DNA of 55,264 nucleotides from Borreliella burgdorferi B31 (GTDB lineage Bacteria; Spirochaetota; Spirochaetia; Borreliales; Borreliaceae): NCBI RefSeq assembly GCF_000008685.2, contig NC_001318.1, positions 834,041 to 889,304 of the forward strand, read 5' to 3'. Shown piece by piece: positions 1 to 8,962 of this stretch (position 1 is its first letter; each line of letters starts with the position of its first letter). The notes under the pieces were generated by a model. It saw only the letters and a program-made list of their open reading frames with translations, ran no database searches and was not told where the DNA came from. The position numbers and the translations under genes were made by a program.

Positions 1-2003
1 ATAAATTAACTTTTTTGGGCGTTCCCGTTCAGTTTTCTATGAATTTAGGATTATTGGATAATAAGCTTAACATATATGACATAAAAGCCAAGCGCAATAA
101 AAAAGAGTTTCTTACCGGAAGCTTAAGATATGACCTAAGCAGTTCTATAGGGGTATCTAATATAGTTTTTAATAGCGACTTGTTTTCTTACAGGTTTAAT
201 GCAAATTTTAGAAATTTCCAAAGTGGAGTTGAAGAGCAATTTGGAGTTTTGAAAACCAAAACAGAGGGCGAATTTTTCTTTAGAGACATTAAGTATAAAA
301 ATGAATCTTTATCCAATCTTACGATTGAATTTAGCAATGATTTTGAAAAATTTAATATGGCTTCAATTGATTATGACCTTGTTAATGTTTTATATCATTA
401 TGGCAGTGGGGAATATAGCTTTATTTTAAAAGATTATTTGCCCCTTAGTTTTAATTCGTCAGGCAAAATAATTAAAAATAAAATTCTTGGAAATGTGAGA
501 GATATTAAATTTGATTCAAAAATAATCACCAAAGATTTTTTGGATTCACATTCTTTATTTAATGTTGACAATCATTTTATTCTTTACGATCTTGTTTTAA
601 ATGGTGAATTCGATATTGATGGGGATTTGTATAATCCTAATATTAATGGAAGTTTAAATATTCAAAAAGGATCAATTAGCACTGAGTATTTAAGAGCTTC
701 TAGAAAATTTGGTGGTGATAGAGCTTTAGAAATATTTGATATGCCAGTTGCAATTCAGGATAATAAAATCATTTTTAGTAATGAGTTTAACCTAGATCGA
801 TATTCCAAGATTTTTGTTTCTACTAGTTTAAATTTAAATTTTTTAAGTGATACTATTATTGATTATTACAAAATAGATATTAATGTGACTGGTAGAACGG
901 GAGTTCCTATTAAATTTGAAAAAATTGCCTTAAGCTTTACAGGCTATGCTTTAGGCGATTTTTCAATTGAAGGAAATGCTGATGAAATTATGTTTAAAGG
1001 CATTTTAAATATTTCAAATGCTTGGGTTTATTCTCTTGAAAGTTCTGTTGTTGATTTATTAATAAATCCTTTCAAACGAGCAAAAAGATTGCAAACTGAT
1101 ATTAATCTTCTAGATTTTGATATTTTAACTGATCTTGAGATAAATTTTGACAGCGGTGTTACTTTTCATTGGCCAGATAGTAATATTTCTTTTTTACAAG
1201 CTACTATTTCAAGAGGGGATAAACTTGTAATAAAATCTGACACAAAAACAGATGATTTTATTATTAAGGGAGATTTGAATATTGCAAGTGGTTTTGTTAA
1301 TTATAATAATAAAAAATTTATTTTTAAAAGCGGCTCTTATATATCCTTTAATGAGAGTAGGGCTAAATTTGATCCATGGATAAAAGCGGAGGCTACAAAT
1401 ACTATTAAGGATAGAAATGATAAACTGCTTGTTACAATAAGCATTGATAGTCCTTTAAGTTTATGGAAAATTGAGTTTATGTCTTATCCTTCTAGAAATG
1501 AGCAGGAAATTAAATATTTGCTTTCAGGCTCAACAATAGGAGGGTATGAGGGAGGATTGCGATCGGCAGGGACTAATGCTGCTGAAATGGCAATTGGAAT
1601 AGTAAGTGACATTGCTCTTGATTTTTTAATTCAACCCATTGAAGATTATATGCGTTCTGTATTAAACTTAGACTTGTTGAGTATAAAGACAGATATATTG
1701 AAAAATTCTATTAATAGTAATTTTTTCAAAATCGGGAATCCTACTTTTGTTGATGTTCTTGACAATACAAGTGTTAAGGTAGGCAAATATCTTGTTGAGG
1801 GTGTTTTTATTAGTGGGGGCTTTGGTTTTTTGAAAGAACAAATGTCTCCTTTTTCAAAAGATTTAAATTTTGTTGTCAATTTGGGTATTGAGTTTGATTC
1901 TCCATTTTTTTTGGTTAATTATGAGTTTGATTACAATTTTATGAAAAAAGGTTTAGATGGAATAGGAAATAATATAGGCATTTCTTGGAAATTTAAATAT
2001 TAA
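1..2003 (+). CDS. tamB: TamB-like translocation and assembly module protein, C-terminal part (5' truncated by window)
   Basis: The frame is open from base 3 at the left edge, so only the last ~667 residues are present and the true start lies outside the window. The visible protein is dominated by alternating hydrophobic/polar beta strands with Asn/Asp/Gly turns. This is the long beta-helical groove architecture of the TamB/DUF490 family, which spans the periplasm and works with BamA-family proteins in outer-membrane assembly. The last ~300 residues resemble the conserved TamB C-terminal domain, including a Gly-rich stretch near bases 1530-1570 and the final strand ending GISWKFKY. bamA starts 17 bases downstream, which supports the assignment. 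In B. burgdorferi the TamB ortholog has been reported to interact with BamA. The family call is secure from context and strand pattern; the fine function is inferred. Confidence 0.85.
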   Translation, partial: KLTFLGVPVQFSMNLGLLDNKLNIYDIKAKRNKKEFLTGSLRYDLSSSIGVSNIVFNSDLFSYRFNANFRNFQSGVEEQFGVLKTKTEGEFFFRDIKYKNESLSNLTIEFSNDFEKFNMASIDYDLVNVLYHYGSGEYSFILKDYLPLSFNSSGKIIKNKILGNVRDIKFDSKIITKDFLDSHSLFNVDNHFILYDLVLNGEFDIDGDLYNPNINGSLNIQKGSISTEYLRASRKFGGDRALEIFDMPVAIQDNKIIFSNEFNLDRYSKIFVSTSLNLNFLSDTIIDYYKIDINVTGRTGVPIKFEKIALSFTGYALGDFSIEGNADEIMFKGILNISNAWVYSLESSVVDLLINPFKRAKRLQTDINLLDFDILTDLEINFDSGVTFHWPDSNISFLQATISRGDKLVIKSDTKTDDFIIKGDLNIASGFVNYNNKKFIFKSGSYISFNESRAKFDPWIKAEATNTIKDRNDKLLVTISIDSPLSLWKIEFMSYPSRNEQEIKYLLSGSTIGGYEGGLRSAGTNAAEMAIGIVSDIALDFLIQPIEDYMRSVLNLDLLSIKTDILKNSINSNFFKIGNPTFVDVLDNTSVKVGKYLVEGVFISGGFGFLKEQMSPFSKDLNFVVNLGIEFDSPFFLVNYEFDYNFMKKGLDGIGNNIGISWKFKY

Positions 2004-2020
2004 ATTGTTAAGAGGTTAAG

Positions 2021-4486
2021 ATGGGTTCAATTAGAGGTTTGTTTTTTGTAAGTTTTTTAATATTTTTTGTTGTTTTTAGTTTTGGTCAAGTTGAAAATTA
2101 CAAGGGGAAAATAATAAAGGGTATTAATTTTGAAGGACTTAAGAATAAGAAGGAGAGAGATTTTATTAATATTTTAAAACCTTACATTGGCGTGTCATAT
2201 TCTAATGAAATTTTTGATAAATTGCAAATTGATCTTTATTCTCTTGATTATTTTTCTGGGCTTATTAAGCCTATATTTAAAATAGATGGTGAGGATCTTT
2301 TTATTACATTTATTGTAAAAGAAAAATCTTTAGTTAATTCTGTTGTTTTTTCTGATAGCAGTAGAGTTTTTTGGAATAGCGAACTTGTTGAGAAGGTGAA
2401 TATTAAAACCAATGAGCCTTTAAATCTTGCAAGTGTTAATAAAGGTATTGGCAAGCTTGAAGAGATGTATAAAGACATGGGATATCTTGAGGTTTCTGCA
2501 AATTTTGAAATCAAAGAAGAAGGAAATTTAGTTGATATTATTTTTAATATAGTAGCTGGACCCAAATATGTTGTTAAGGGGATTGACTTTGAAGGAAATT
2601 TAAGCTTTAAAAGCAGTACCTTGAGGAAATCTTTAGCATCAAGAGTAGTGTCTCTTTTCTCAGATGGTAAATATTTAAAAAGTAATGTTGATAAAGACAA
2701 GCGTCAATTAGAGTCTTTTTATAAAAATAATGGATATATTGATGTTAAGATTATCAATAGCACTGTTGATATTAAAGATTCCCTTAAAGATTCTAAAAGA
2801 CTAGAAAAGGAAGTTTTTTTGAAATATTTTCTTTCAGAAGGCAATGTTTTTAGATTTGGAAAGCTTGAAATTTCTGGTAATTCAGTTTTTAGTTTGGAAG
2901 AATTAAAAAGTTTTATTACCTTTAGCGAAGGTGATATTTTTAATGATTCTAAATTTGAGCAGGATTTTGTCAAAATTAAGGAAAGTTATTTTAGAGAAGG
3001 GTATATTTTTACAGAAATTATTCCTTCGCAAAAGATAAGAGGGGAATTTGTTGATTTGTTAATTAAAATTTTAGAAAAGGATAAAGCTCATATTGAGTCT
3101 ATTACTGTTTCTAAAAATAAAAATACAGCTTCGCATGTAATACTTAGAGAGATTCCTCTTCAAGAGGGAGATGTTTTTAGTTTGGACAAGTTTAAGATGG
3201 GTATGGCAAATTTACAGCAGCTTGGTTATTTTTCAAATGTAATTCCTGATATTGTTCCAGGCAATACAGAAGGGCTTATGAAAATAAATTTAAACATTGA
3301 GGAGCGAGCAACAAGTAATTTTGGATTTGGTATGAATTTTGGAGGCAATTCAAATTCTTCATTTCCATTCTCAGTATTTGGGCAGTGGGAGCTTTCTAAT
3401 TTTTTAGGCGAAGGCTATTATTTTGCAGCAAGACTAAATTTATCTTTTTTAGAGCAAAGTCTTAGTTTGACATTTAGAGATAATTGGTTTTTTCAAAAAA
3501 GATGGACCGTAGGTGGATTTATAGATTTTTCACATTCCGTTAATACTGCTTATCAGGATATTAATGGGCCTATTTTTTCTGGCAAGAGGGAAGTTCCTGA
3601 TCCATTTACAAGTTGGGAAGAATATCGAGATGCTAAAAGCTTTTCCGATTTTAATGCTATGAATTATTCTTTGCTTAAACTTAGTTTTGGAGCGTTTACC
3701 GGGTATACTTTTTCTAATTATCTTGGCAAACAAACCCTTCTTGGCACTTTGCAAACTGCTTTAAAATATGTTTTTTATGATAATGAGGTTAACAGACCTT
3801 CAAATTATTATTTAAGAGACAATTATAAAACTTTTAGATTTGAAAATTCTCTTAGTTTGAGCGCGGCTTGGGATACAAGAAATTCTACCTCTTTATCTAA
3901 TAATGGATTTTTACTTAAGCAACAGTTTGATTTTTTTGGTGGATTTTTATTTGGTCAGAGCCATTTTATTAAATCTTCTACAACTTTTGAGAGATATTTT
4001 TCTCTTTTGGGATATGAGGATGTGTTTACTCCTTATTTTGATATTATTTTGACCTTAAGGAGTGTCTATTCAAATATATTACCTCCTCTTGGTAATGGTT
4101 TTGAAATTGAAATTCAACCCCATCACCACATAATTCTTAGTGAAAATTTTATGCAGGCTAGAGGTTGGGGGATTTTGAAAAATATTTACAGTTCTTTTGT
4201 AAATACTGTGCAGATATCTATTCCTTTGTTAAAAAATATTTTAGTTTGGGATGCTTTTTTTATAGATTTTGCTTCCTATTCTTTAGAAGGGCAAGAAAAT
4301 TCTTTGTTTAGACCTTTTAGTAGTTTTGCTTTTAGCTGGGGAACTGGAATTAGAAGTCTTTTACCTCAATTGCCGCTGTCTTTTGTAATAGCTTATCCTT
4401 TTTATTTTGACAATGATAAAGTTAACAGCTATTACAAATATTATTCTGGATTTAAATTTTTCTTAGGAATTGAGATGAGATATTGA
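2021..4486 (+). CDS. bamA: Outer membrane beta-barrel assembly protein BamA
   Basis: This 821-residue protein is the central subunit of the BAM complex, which folds outer-membrane proteins into the membrane. The N-terminus is a signal peptide (hydrophobic core about residues 6-22, ending near SFGQ). POTRA-type repeats follow (about residues 25-430, with recurrent 'GNxxF...L' elements such as FEGNLSF and ISGNSVFSLEEL), then a beta-barrel domain of about 390 residues. An RGW tripeptide at residues 714-716 sits where the conserved (V)RGF/Y motif of barrel loop 6 is expected. The last residue is aromatic (EMRY), as in outer-membrane beta signals. The ATG is preceded by AGAGG at 2011-2015. The gene lies between tamB and a Skp-like chaperone gene, a coherent envelope-assembly operon. 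Confidence 0.95.
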   Translation: MGSIRGLFFVSFLIFFVVFSFGQVENYKGKIIKGINFEGLKNKKERDFINILKPYIGVSYSNEIFDKLQIDLYSLDYFSGLIKPIFKIDGEDLFITFIVKEKSLVNSVVFSDSSRVFWNSELVEKVNIKTNEPLNLASVNKGIGKLEEMYKDMGYLEVSANFEIKEEGNLVDIIFNIVAGPKYVVKGIDFEGNLSFKSSTLRKSLASRVVSLFSDGKYLKSNVDKDKRQLESFYKNNGYIDVKIINSTVDIKDSLKDSKRLEKEVFLKYFLSEGNVFRFGKLEISGNSVFSLEELKSFITFSEGDIFNDSKFEQDFVKIKESYFREGYIFTEIIPSQKIRGEFVDLLIKILEKDKAHIESITVSKNKNTASHVILREIPLQEGDVFSLDKFKMGMANLQQLGYFSNVIPDIVPGNTEGLMKINLNIEERATSNFGFGMNFGGNSNSSFPFSVFGQWELSNFLGEGYYFAARLNLSFLEQSLSLTFRDNWFFQKRWTVGGFIDFSHSVNTAYQDINGPIFSGKREVPDPFTSWEEYRDAKSFSDFNAMNYSLLKLSFGAFTGYTFSNYLGKQTLLGTLQTALKYVFYDNEVNRPSNYYLRDNYKTFRFENSLSLSAAWDTRNSTSLSNNGFLLKQQFDFFGGFLFGQSHFIKSSTTFERYFSLLGYEDVFTPYFDIILTLRSVYSNILPPLGNGFEIEIQPHHHIILSENFMQARGWGILKNIYSSFVNTVQISIPLLKNILVWDAFFIDFASYSLEGQENSLFRPFSSFAFSWGTGIRSLLPQLPLSFVIAYPFYFDNDKVNSYYKYYSGFKFFLGIEMRY

Positions 4487-4494
4487 TTAATGCT

Positions 4495-5040
4495 ATGGAG
4501 AAATTTGTGTTTTTTTTGATTTTACCATTGTTTTTTTTATTATCTTTTAATGTTTTTTCGATAGATGTTATTAAGATAGGAATTGTTGATTTTGATAGAA
4601 TTGTGATTGAAGTTTTAAATCCTCAATTGAAAGCTAATCTTGATCAAATAAAAAATCGGTATCAAGAACAAATAAATACGTTAAATTTAGAGCTTAAGAA
4701 TTTAAAACATATGTATGATAAATCGATTGCTGATAATGATTTAGATAATGCAAGATCTTTTGGAAATCAATATAATTTGAAAGTTGATGAGCTAAAGAGA
4801 GTGTCTAGTTTAGCAAAGAATAATTTAGAACAGCAGAGATTGGCCAATATTAATAGTTTAAATAATAATAGTGAATCTTTAAGTAAAATACTTCGTGGTA
4901 TTCAATATGTTGCAGAAATTAATGGGTTTTCTTTGATTATGAAAAAAAATAATCCATATATTCTTTACCACAATAGCACTGTTGATATAACAAACGATGT
5001 TGTTAAGCATCTTTTAGAAAAGGACAATAAAAACCCTTAA
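4495..5040 (+). CDS. skp: Skp/OmpH-family periplasmic chaperone
   Basis: A 181-residue exported protein. From ATG 4495 it begins with a signal peptide (MEKFVFFLILPLFFLL..., cleavage likely after the VFS region). It continues into the pattern IGIVDFDRIVIEVLNPQL, which matches the first strand and start of the tentacle helices in Skp/OmpH proteins. The middle (about residues 40-125) is a long polar helical region suited to the Skp coiled-coil arms. Skp holds unfolded outer-membrane proteins for the BAM complex, and its place directly after bamA is typical. A TTG at 4483 overlapping the bamA stop codon would add four residues (M-I-N-A). I prefer ATG 4495 because it starts the signal peptide cleanly, but neither start has a strong ribosome binding site. 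Confidence 0.85.
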   Translation: MEKFVFFLILPLFFLLSFNVFSIDVIKIGIVDFDRIVIEVLNPQLKANLDQIKNRYQEQINTLNLELKNLKHMYDKSIADNDLDNARSFGNQYNLKVDELKRVSSLAKNNLEQQRLANINSLNNNSESLSKILRGIQYVAEINGFSLIMKKNNPYILYHNSTVDITNDVVKHLLEKDNKNP

Positions 5041-5164
5041 AGTTAATTAAATTTAAAACATTAGGCTTTTTAATAATTAAATAGCGTTTAATTGCGTAAA
5101 ATATTTTTTTTATGGTCTTTTTATTATTTTATATTCTTTCTTTTTAATTGAATTATATTTATTT

Positions 5165-5203
5165 TATAATATCAATTGTAATTCAATATTATTTAGGAAG
5201 CAT
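5165..5203 (+). promoter_or_regulatory. Possible -10 box and ribosome binding site of mutS
   Basis: The 163-base gap between skp and mutS is almost pure A/T. It contains a perfect TATAAT at 5165-5170 but no convincing -35 element 16-18 bases upstream. AGGAAG at 5195-5200 precedes the mutS ATG at 5204 with suitable spacing. The start site is therefore likely in this gap, but the promoter itself is only a weak suggestion in DNA this AT-rich. Confidence 0.35.
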
Positions 5204-7792
5204 ATGGAAAAAAATGTTACCCCAATGATAAGGCAGTATTTAGATATCAAGAAAAAATATAAAGATGCTGTTCTTTTTTTCAGAGTAGGAAGTTTTTATG
5301 AAATGTTTTTTGATGATGCAATTGAGGTAAGCAAGCTTCTTAATTTAACGTTGACAAAAAGAGAAAATGTTCCAATGTGTGGGGTTCCTTATCATACCAG
5401 TAAAGAATATATAAGGAAATTAATTTTATTTGATAAAAAGGTTGCAATTTGTGAACAAGCGTCCAATTCTACTTCTGGGGGGCCTTTAGAAAGAGAGGTT
5501 GTTGAGGTAATAACCCCAGGCGTTATTATTGATGAAGATTTTTTAAATGATGATATTAATAACTATTTAGTTGCTATTAGTGATTATAAAGATTATTATT
5601 CGTTTTCTTATATAGATTTATCTACTTCCAGTCTTGGAATAATGTTTTATGAGAATGGTTTTTTTGAAAAACTTAAAAGGGATCTTGAGAAATACTCTCC
5701 TAAAGAGATAATAGTTTCTGAAAATTTTTATTATGAATACTCAGAGAAGCTTAATCTTAGTAGATTTTTAATTAACAGAGTTCCTACTTGGCATCTTGAT
5801 AAGGATATTGCAATAAAAACAATAAAGGAGCATTTTAACATACTTGGATTGAGCTCTCTTGGATTTGATGAGGAAAAGCCCTATTACATTTCAATTTTTC
5901 TTATTATAAATCATATAAAAAATAATTTAAAAAATTTATTAAGTAATATTGATAAAATAGATATCAATAATGATTCTTCGTACATGTTTCTTGATGACGT
6001 AACTCAAGTTAATCTTGAACTTGTAAAAAATAATAATGATTTTTCTTCTCAATATTCATTATATTCTGTGTTAAATGATTGCAAAACTGCAATGGGAAAG
6101 AGACTTTTAAGAGAATTTATTTTAAATCCAATTTTAAATATTTCTGAGATTAATACCAGGCTAGATCATGTTGAATTTTTTTGCAAAAATATTAGCTTGA
6201 CTGTGACTTTAAGAGAAACTTTTATTAATATATGGGATATTGAGAGAATAATATCTAGGATTCAAATGAAAAGATATATTAAAAAAGATTTTTTATTTAT
6301 TGAAAAAGCTCTTTCTGTATTTTTTACGGTAAAAAAGTTATTTGACAAGCATAATTTTGATTATTGGAATTTTGATAAATTTGAAGAGGATAGTATTTCT
6401 AAAGTTTATTTTTTGATAAATAGTGCAATTTCAAGTGCACCTGATGAACTTATTAAAAGAGGTTATGACTTAAAGCTTGATAACTTAAAAGATTTAAAGA
6501 TTAATGCAAATAAATATATTGATCAATATCTTGAATCAGAGAGATTGCTTAGCAAGATTAATAACCTAAAGATTAGAAAAACTAATAATAGGGGGTTATT
6601 TTTTGAAGTTACAAAGAGTAATTATGCTCAAGTGCCACCACATTTTATGGAAAGCCAAGCTTTAAATTCTTCAAAAAGATATAAAACAGAAAAACTTATT
6701 TCTCTTGAGGTGGATATTAATAATGCTGAAGATAATGTGGTTGCTTTTGAACAGGAAATTTTTGATGAAATAGCATCAAATGTTGTTATGCATAATAAAG
6801 TTCTTAAAAAGGTTGCAGAATTTTTTGCATATATTGATTTAGTTGTTAACTTTGGTTATTTGGCAAAAAAAAATGAATATAAAAGGCCTGTATTGACATC
6901 TGGTAAAGAAATTCTTCTTGAAAAGTCTCGGCATCCTGTTGTTGAGCACTACACTAAAAATACTGAAATCTTTACTGAAAATTTTGTAAGAATTAATAAA
7001 GAAAAGTATTTTTGTTTAATTACTGGACCTAATATGGCAGGTAAATCAACCTATTTGCGTCAGGTGGCTTTAATTACTTTAATGGCGCATATAGGCTCTT
7101 TTGTGCCAGCTTCTAAAGCTTTAATAGGTATTACAGATAAAATTTTTTGCAGGATTGGAGCAAGTGATAACATTGCCAAAGGGGAATCCACTTTTTTAGT
7201 TGAAATGAATGAAACAGCCAACATTTTAAGGAATGCAACAGAAAAGAGTTTAATAATTATGGATGAAGTTGGAAGAGGTACTAGCACAAATGATGGGCTT
7301 GCTATTGCTTATTCTATTATAGAGTATATTTTAGAGTATATTAAAGCTAGAAGTTTGTTTGCCACACATTTTCATGAATTGTCGTCTATTAATCATCAGG
7401 CTTTTATTAATCTTTCAATGAAAATTGAAAAGCAGGGCAACGATCTTGTTTTCTTAAGAGAAGTTGAAGAAAAGCCATCTCTTAATTCTTATGGTATTTA
7501 TGTTGCTCGCATAGCAGGACTTCCCTTAAGGGTAATAGATAGAGCTAATGTTATTCTAGAAAGTTTGGTGGGCCGAGAGGGCAACTCTTGTTTAGAGTTT
7601 CTTCCCCATGTTTCTTCTGATGGTAATGATAAAGAGATCTTGAAAAATGACACTGATATTCATATTAAATTAAATGAGTATTTAGAGTTAAAAAATTTTA
7701 TTTCTAACATAGATATTAATAATATTACTCCTTTTCAATCAATTGAGCTGTTAAATCAAATTGTTTTAAAGGTTATTTCTCAGTCCAGTTAG
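5204..7792 (+). CDS. mutS: DNA mismatch repair protein MutS
   Basis: An 862-residue protein of the usual MutS length. It binds base mismatches and small loops and starts repair with MutL. The mismatch-wedge motif F-x-E is present at residues 31-33 (GSFYEMFF). The ATPase domain has Walker A GPNMAGKST at residues 608-616, Walker B plus signature DEVGRGTST from residue 687, and ATHFHEL around 720-726. All catalytic motifs look intact. The ATG has a good upstream AGGAAG. The comF-family gene begins one base after the stop codon, so the two are probably cotranscribed. Confidence 0.98.
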   Translation: MEKNVTPMIRQYLDIKKKYKDAVLFFRVGSFYEMFFDDAIEVSKLLNLTLTKRENVPMCGVPYHTSKEYIRKLILFDKKVAICEQASNSTSGGPLEREVVEVITPGVIIDEDFLNDDINNYLVAISDYKDYYSFSYIDLSTSSLGIMFYENGFFEKLKRDLEKYSPKEIIVSENFYYEYSEKLNLSRFLINRVPTWHLDKDIAIKTIKEHFNILGLSSLGFDEEKPYYISIFLIINHIKNNLKNLLSNIDKIDINNDSSYMFLDDVTQVNLELVKNNNDFSSQYSLYSVLNDCKTAMGKRLLREFILNPILNISEINTRLDHVEFFCKNISLTVTLRETFINIWDIERIISRIQMKRYIKKDFLFIEKALSVFFTVKKLFDKHNFDYWNFDKFEEDSISKVYFLINSAISSAPDELIKRGYDLKLDNLKDLKINANKYIDQYLESERLLSKINNLKIRKTNNRGLFFEVTKSNYAQVPPHFMESQALNSSKRYKTEKLISLEVDINNAEDNVVAFEQEIFDEIASNVVMHNKVLKKVAEFFAYIDLVVNFGYLAKKNEYKRPVLTSGKEILLEKSRHPVVEHYTKNTEIFTENFVRINKEKYFCLITGPNMAGKSTYLRQVALITLMAHIGSFVPASKALIGITDKIFCRIGASDNIAKGESTFLVEMNETANILRNATEKSLIIMDEVGRGTSTNDGLAIAYSIIEYILEYIKARSLFATHFHELSSINHQAFINLSMKIEKQGNDLVFLREVEEKPSLNSYGIYVARIAGLPLRVIDRANVILESLVGREGNSCLEFLPHVSSDGNDKEILKNDTDIHIKLNEYLELKNFISNIDINNITPFQSIELLNQIVLKVISQSS

Positions 7793-7793
7793 T

Positions 7794-8411
7794 ATGAGCT
7801 ATTTAAATGTTTTAAAGAGTATATTTTTGCCTTTTTGTGTCTTTTGTGGAAAAAGGTATGTATCTTCTAATGCTCTTTGTGACCAATGTAAGTCACTTTT
7901 TAATTTTAACATTAAATTTGATGAGAATTTGATTTATTTTTTTGAATATAAAGAGCATTACAAATCTTTAATTTTGTCTTATAAAAGGGATGCTCAAAAG
8001 TCAATTGGTAGATTTTTGGCAAGTGGAATTGCTGAATGTTTAAATAATATTGATTTTGATCAAATAGTAACTGTTCCTTGTAGTTTTAAAAGAAAATTAT
8101 TTTATGGTTTTGATCATATGGAATACATTGGTATTTTGTTAAGCCGTTTTGGTTTTAATTATATAAATATTTTTTCAAGAAAGTATGGAAAAAGCCAGAA
8201 GTTAATGAAAGGGAATCTTAGATTTAAAAATCTTGAAAATAAGATTAAATTAAGATCAAAATATAAAAATTTTCAGTTTAAAAAGATTGTTTTACTTGAT
8301 GATATTGTTACCACAGGAGCATCTATGTGCATTTGTGAAGATCTTATTATGCAATTGGGAGCTTATAAGGTGATAAAGCTTTCTTTGGCCAAATCTTATA
8401 ATTTGGTTTAA
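7794..8411 (+). CDS. comF: ComF-family phosphoribosyltransferase-like protein
   Basis: A 205-residue protein with the two hallmarks of the ComF/GntX family. The first is an N-terminal four-cysteine zinc motif (CVFCGKRY...CDQC, about residues 16-33). The second is a C-terminal PRPP-binding motif (VLLDDIVTTGAS, about residues 165-176). ComF proteins are needed for DNA uptake in naturally competent bacteria, and GntX-type members have other roles. Borrelia is not known to be naturally competent, so the cellular role is open. The gene starts one base after mutS and is followed within 60 bases by a terminator-like hairpin, so it probably closes a mutS-comF transcript. Confidence 0.85.
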   Translation: MSYLNVLKSIFLPFCVFCGKRYVSSNALCDQCKSLFNFNIKFDENLIYFFEYKEHYKSLILSYKRDAQKSIGRFLASGIAECLNNIDFDQIVTVPCSFKRKLFYGFDHMEYIGILLSRFGFNYINIFSRKYGKSQKLMKGNLRFKNLENKIKLRSKYKNFQFKKIVLLDDIVTTGASMCICEDLIMQLGAYKVIKLSLAKSYNLV

Positions 8412-8468
8412 TGTTGACATTATTTTTGCTAAGTGTTAACCTTGACTTAAGGTTTAGTTTATGTATTT

Positions 8469-8501
8469 AATAAGGTTCTTTAAAAGAACCTTATTATTTT
8501 T
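8469..8501 (+). terminator. Perfect 12-bp stem hairpin with T-run (terminator or rimP leader attenuator)
   Basis: AATAAGGTTCTT at 8469-8480 is exactly complementary to AAGAACCTTATT at 8484-8495, with a 3-base TAA loop and then A plus five Ts (8497-8501). This is the best intrinsic-terminator structure in the window. It lies 57 bases after the comF stop codon and just before the probable rimP start at 8512. It most simply ends the mutS-comF transcript. A TTGACT (8442-8447) with an 18-base spacer to TTTAAT (8466-8471) could be a rimP-operon promoter overlapping it. A role as leader attenuator is also possible. Confidence 0.7.
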
Positions 8502-8511
8502 AGGAATACAG

Positions 8512-8949
8512 TTGATTAAGTATTTTGACAAAAATAATGAAGTTTTTAATTTGATAAAAGATTTAACAGGGCGGTTAAATGTTGAGATATTAGAAATTAA
8601 TATCTTTAGAAATAAAAATAATGGAAAAATTCAAATAGTTCTTTATAGTAAAAATTTTTCCTTAGATATTGATTTTTTGACTGATTTGCATAAAATGATT
8701 TTATTAATTTTAGAAGCAAATCTTAAATATGGTTTTACTTTAGAGCTTTCTACTCCAGGAATAGATAGAAAAATAAAAAGTGACAGAGAGTTTAAAATTT
8801 TTGAAGGTAAAAAGATTAAGTTGATGTTGGATAATGAATTTGAAGAGGGTTTTATATTAGAGTCAAAGCCAAAAAGTTTTATTTTTAAAACAGATAGCAA
8901 AGAAGTAAATGTTTTTTATAGTGATGTTAAAAAGGCTAGATTAGTTTAA
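8512..8949 (+). CDS. rimP: Ribosome maturation factor RimP
   Basis: RimP assists maturation of the 30S ribosomal subunit. The family signature [10 protein letters not shown] (compare E. coli SSPGLDR) is clear in the middle, followed by a small beta-barrel domain ending VKKARLV. The gene stands before nusA-infB as in most bacteria. The longest frame starts at ATG 8461 (162 aa), but its first ~17 codons run through a perfect terminator-type hairpin and extend beyond the family N-terminus. I prefer TTG 8512 (145 aa), which has AGGA at 8502-8505 with six-base spacing and begins close to where RimP homology starts. ATG 8461, with AAGG at 8449-8452, remains the alternative. Confidence 0.85.
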   Translation: MIKYFDKNNEVFNLIKDLTGRLNVEILEINIFRNKNNGKIQIVLYSKNFSLDIDFLTDLHKMILLILEANLKYGFTLELSTPGIDRKIKSDREFKIFEGKKIKLMLDNEFEEGFILESKPKSFIFKTDSKEVNVFYSDVKKARLV

Positions 8950-8962
8950 GGAGGAAGTTTGG

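Noticed and set aside
2248-2973. Antisense open frames over bamA
   Set aside because: They lie opposite strong POTRA-domain coding sequence, lack plausible family motifs and have no supported start. AT-rich, codon-biased genes commonly produce such shadows.
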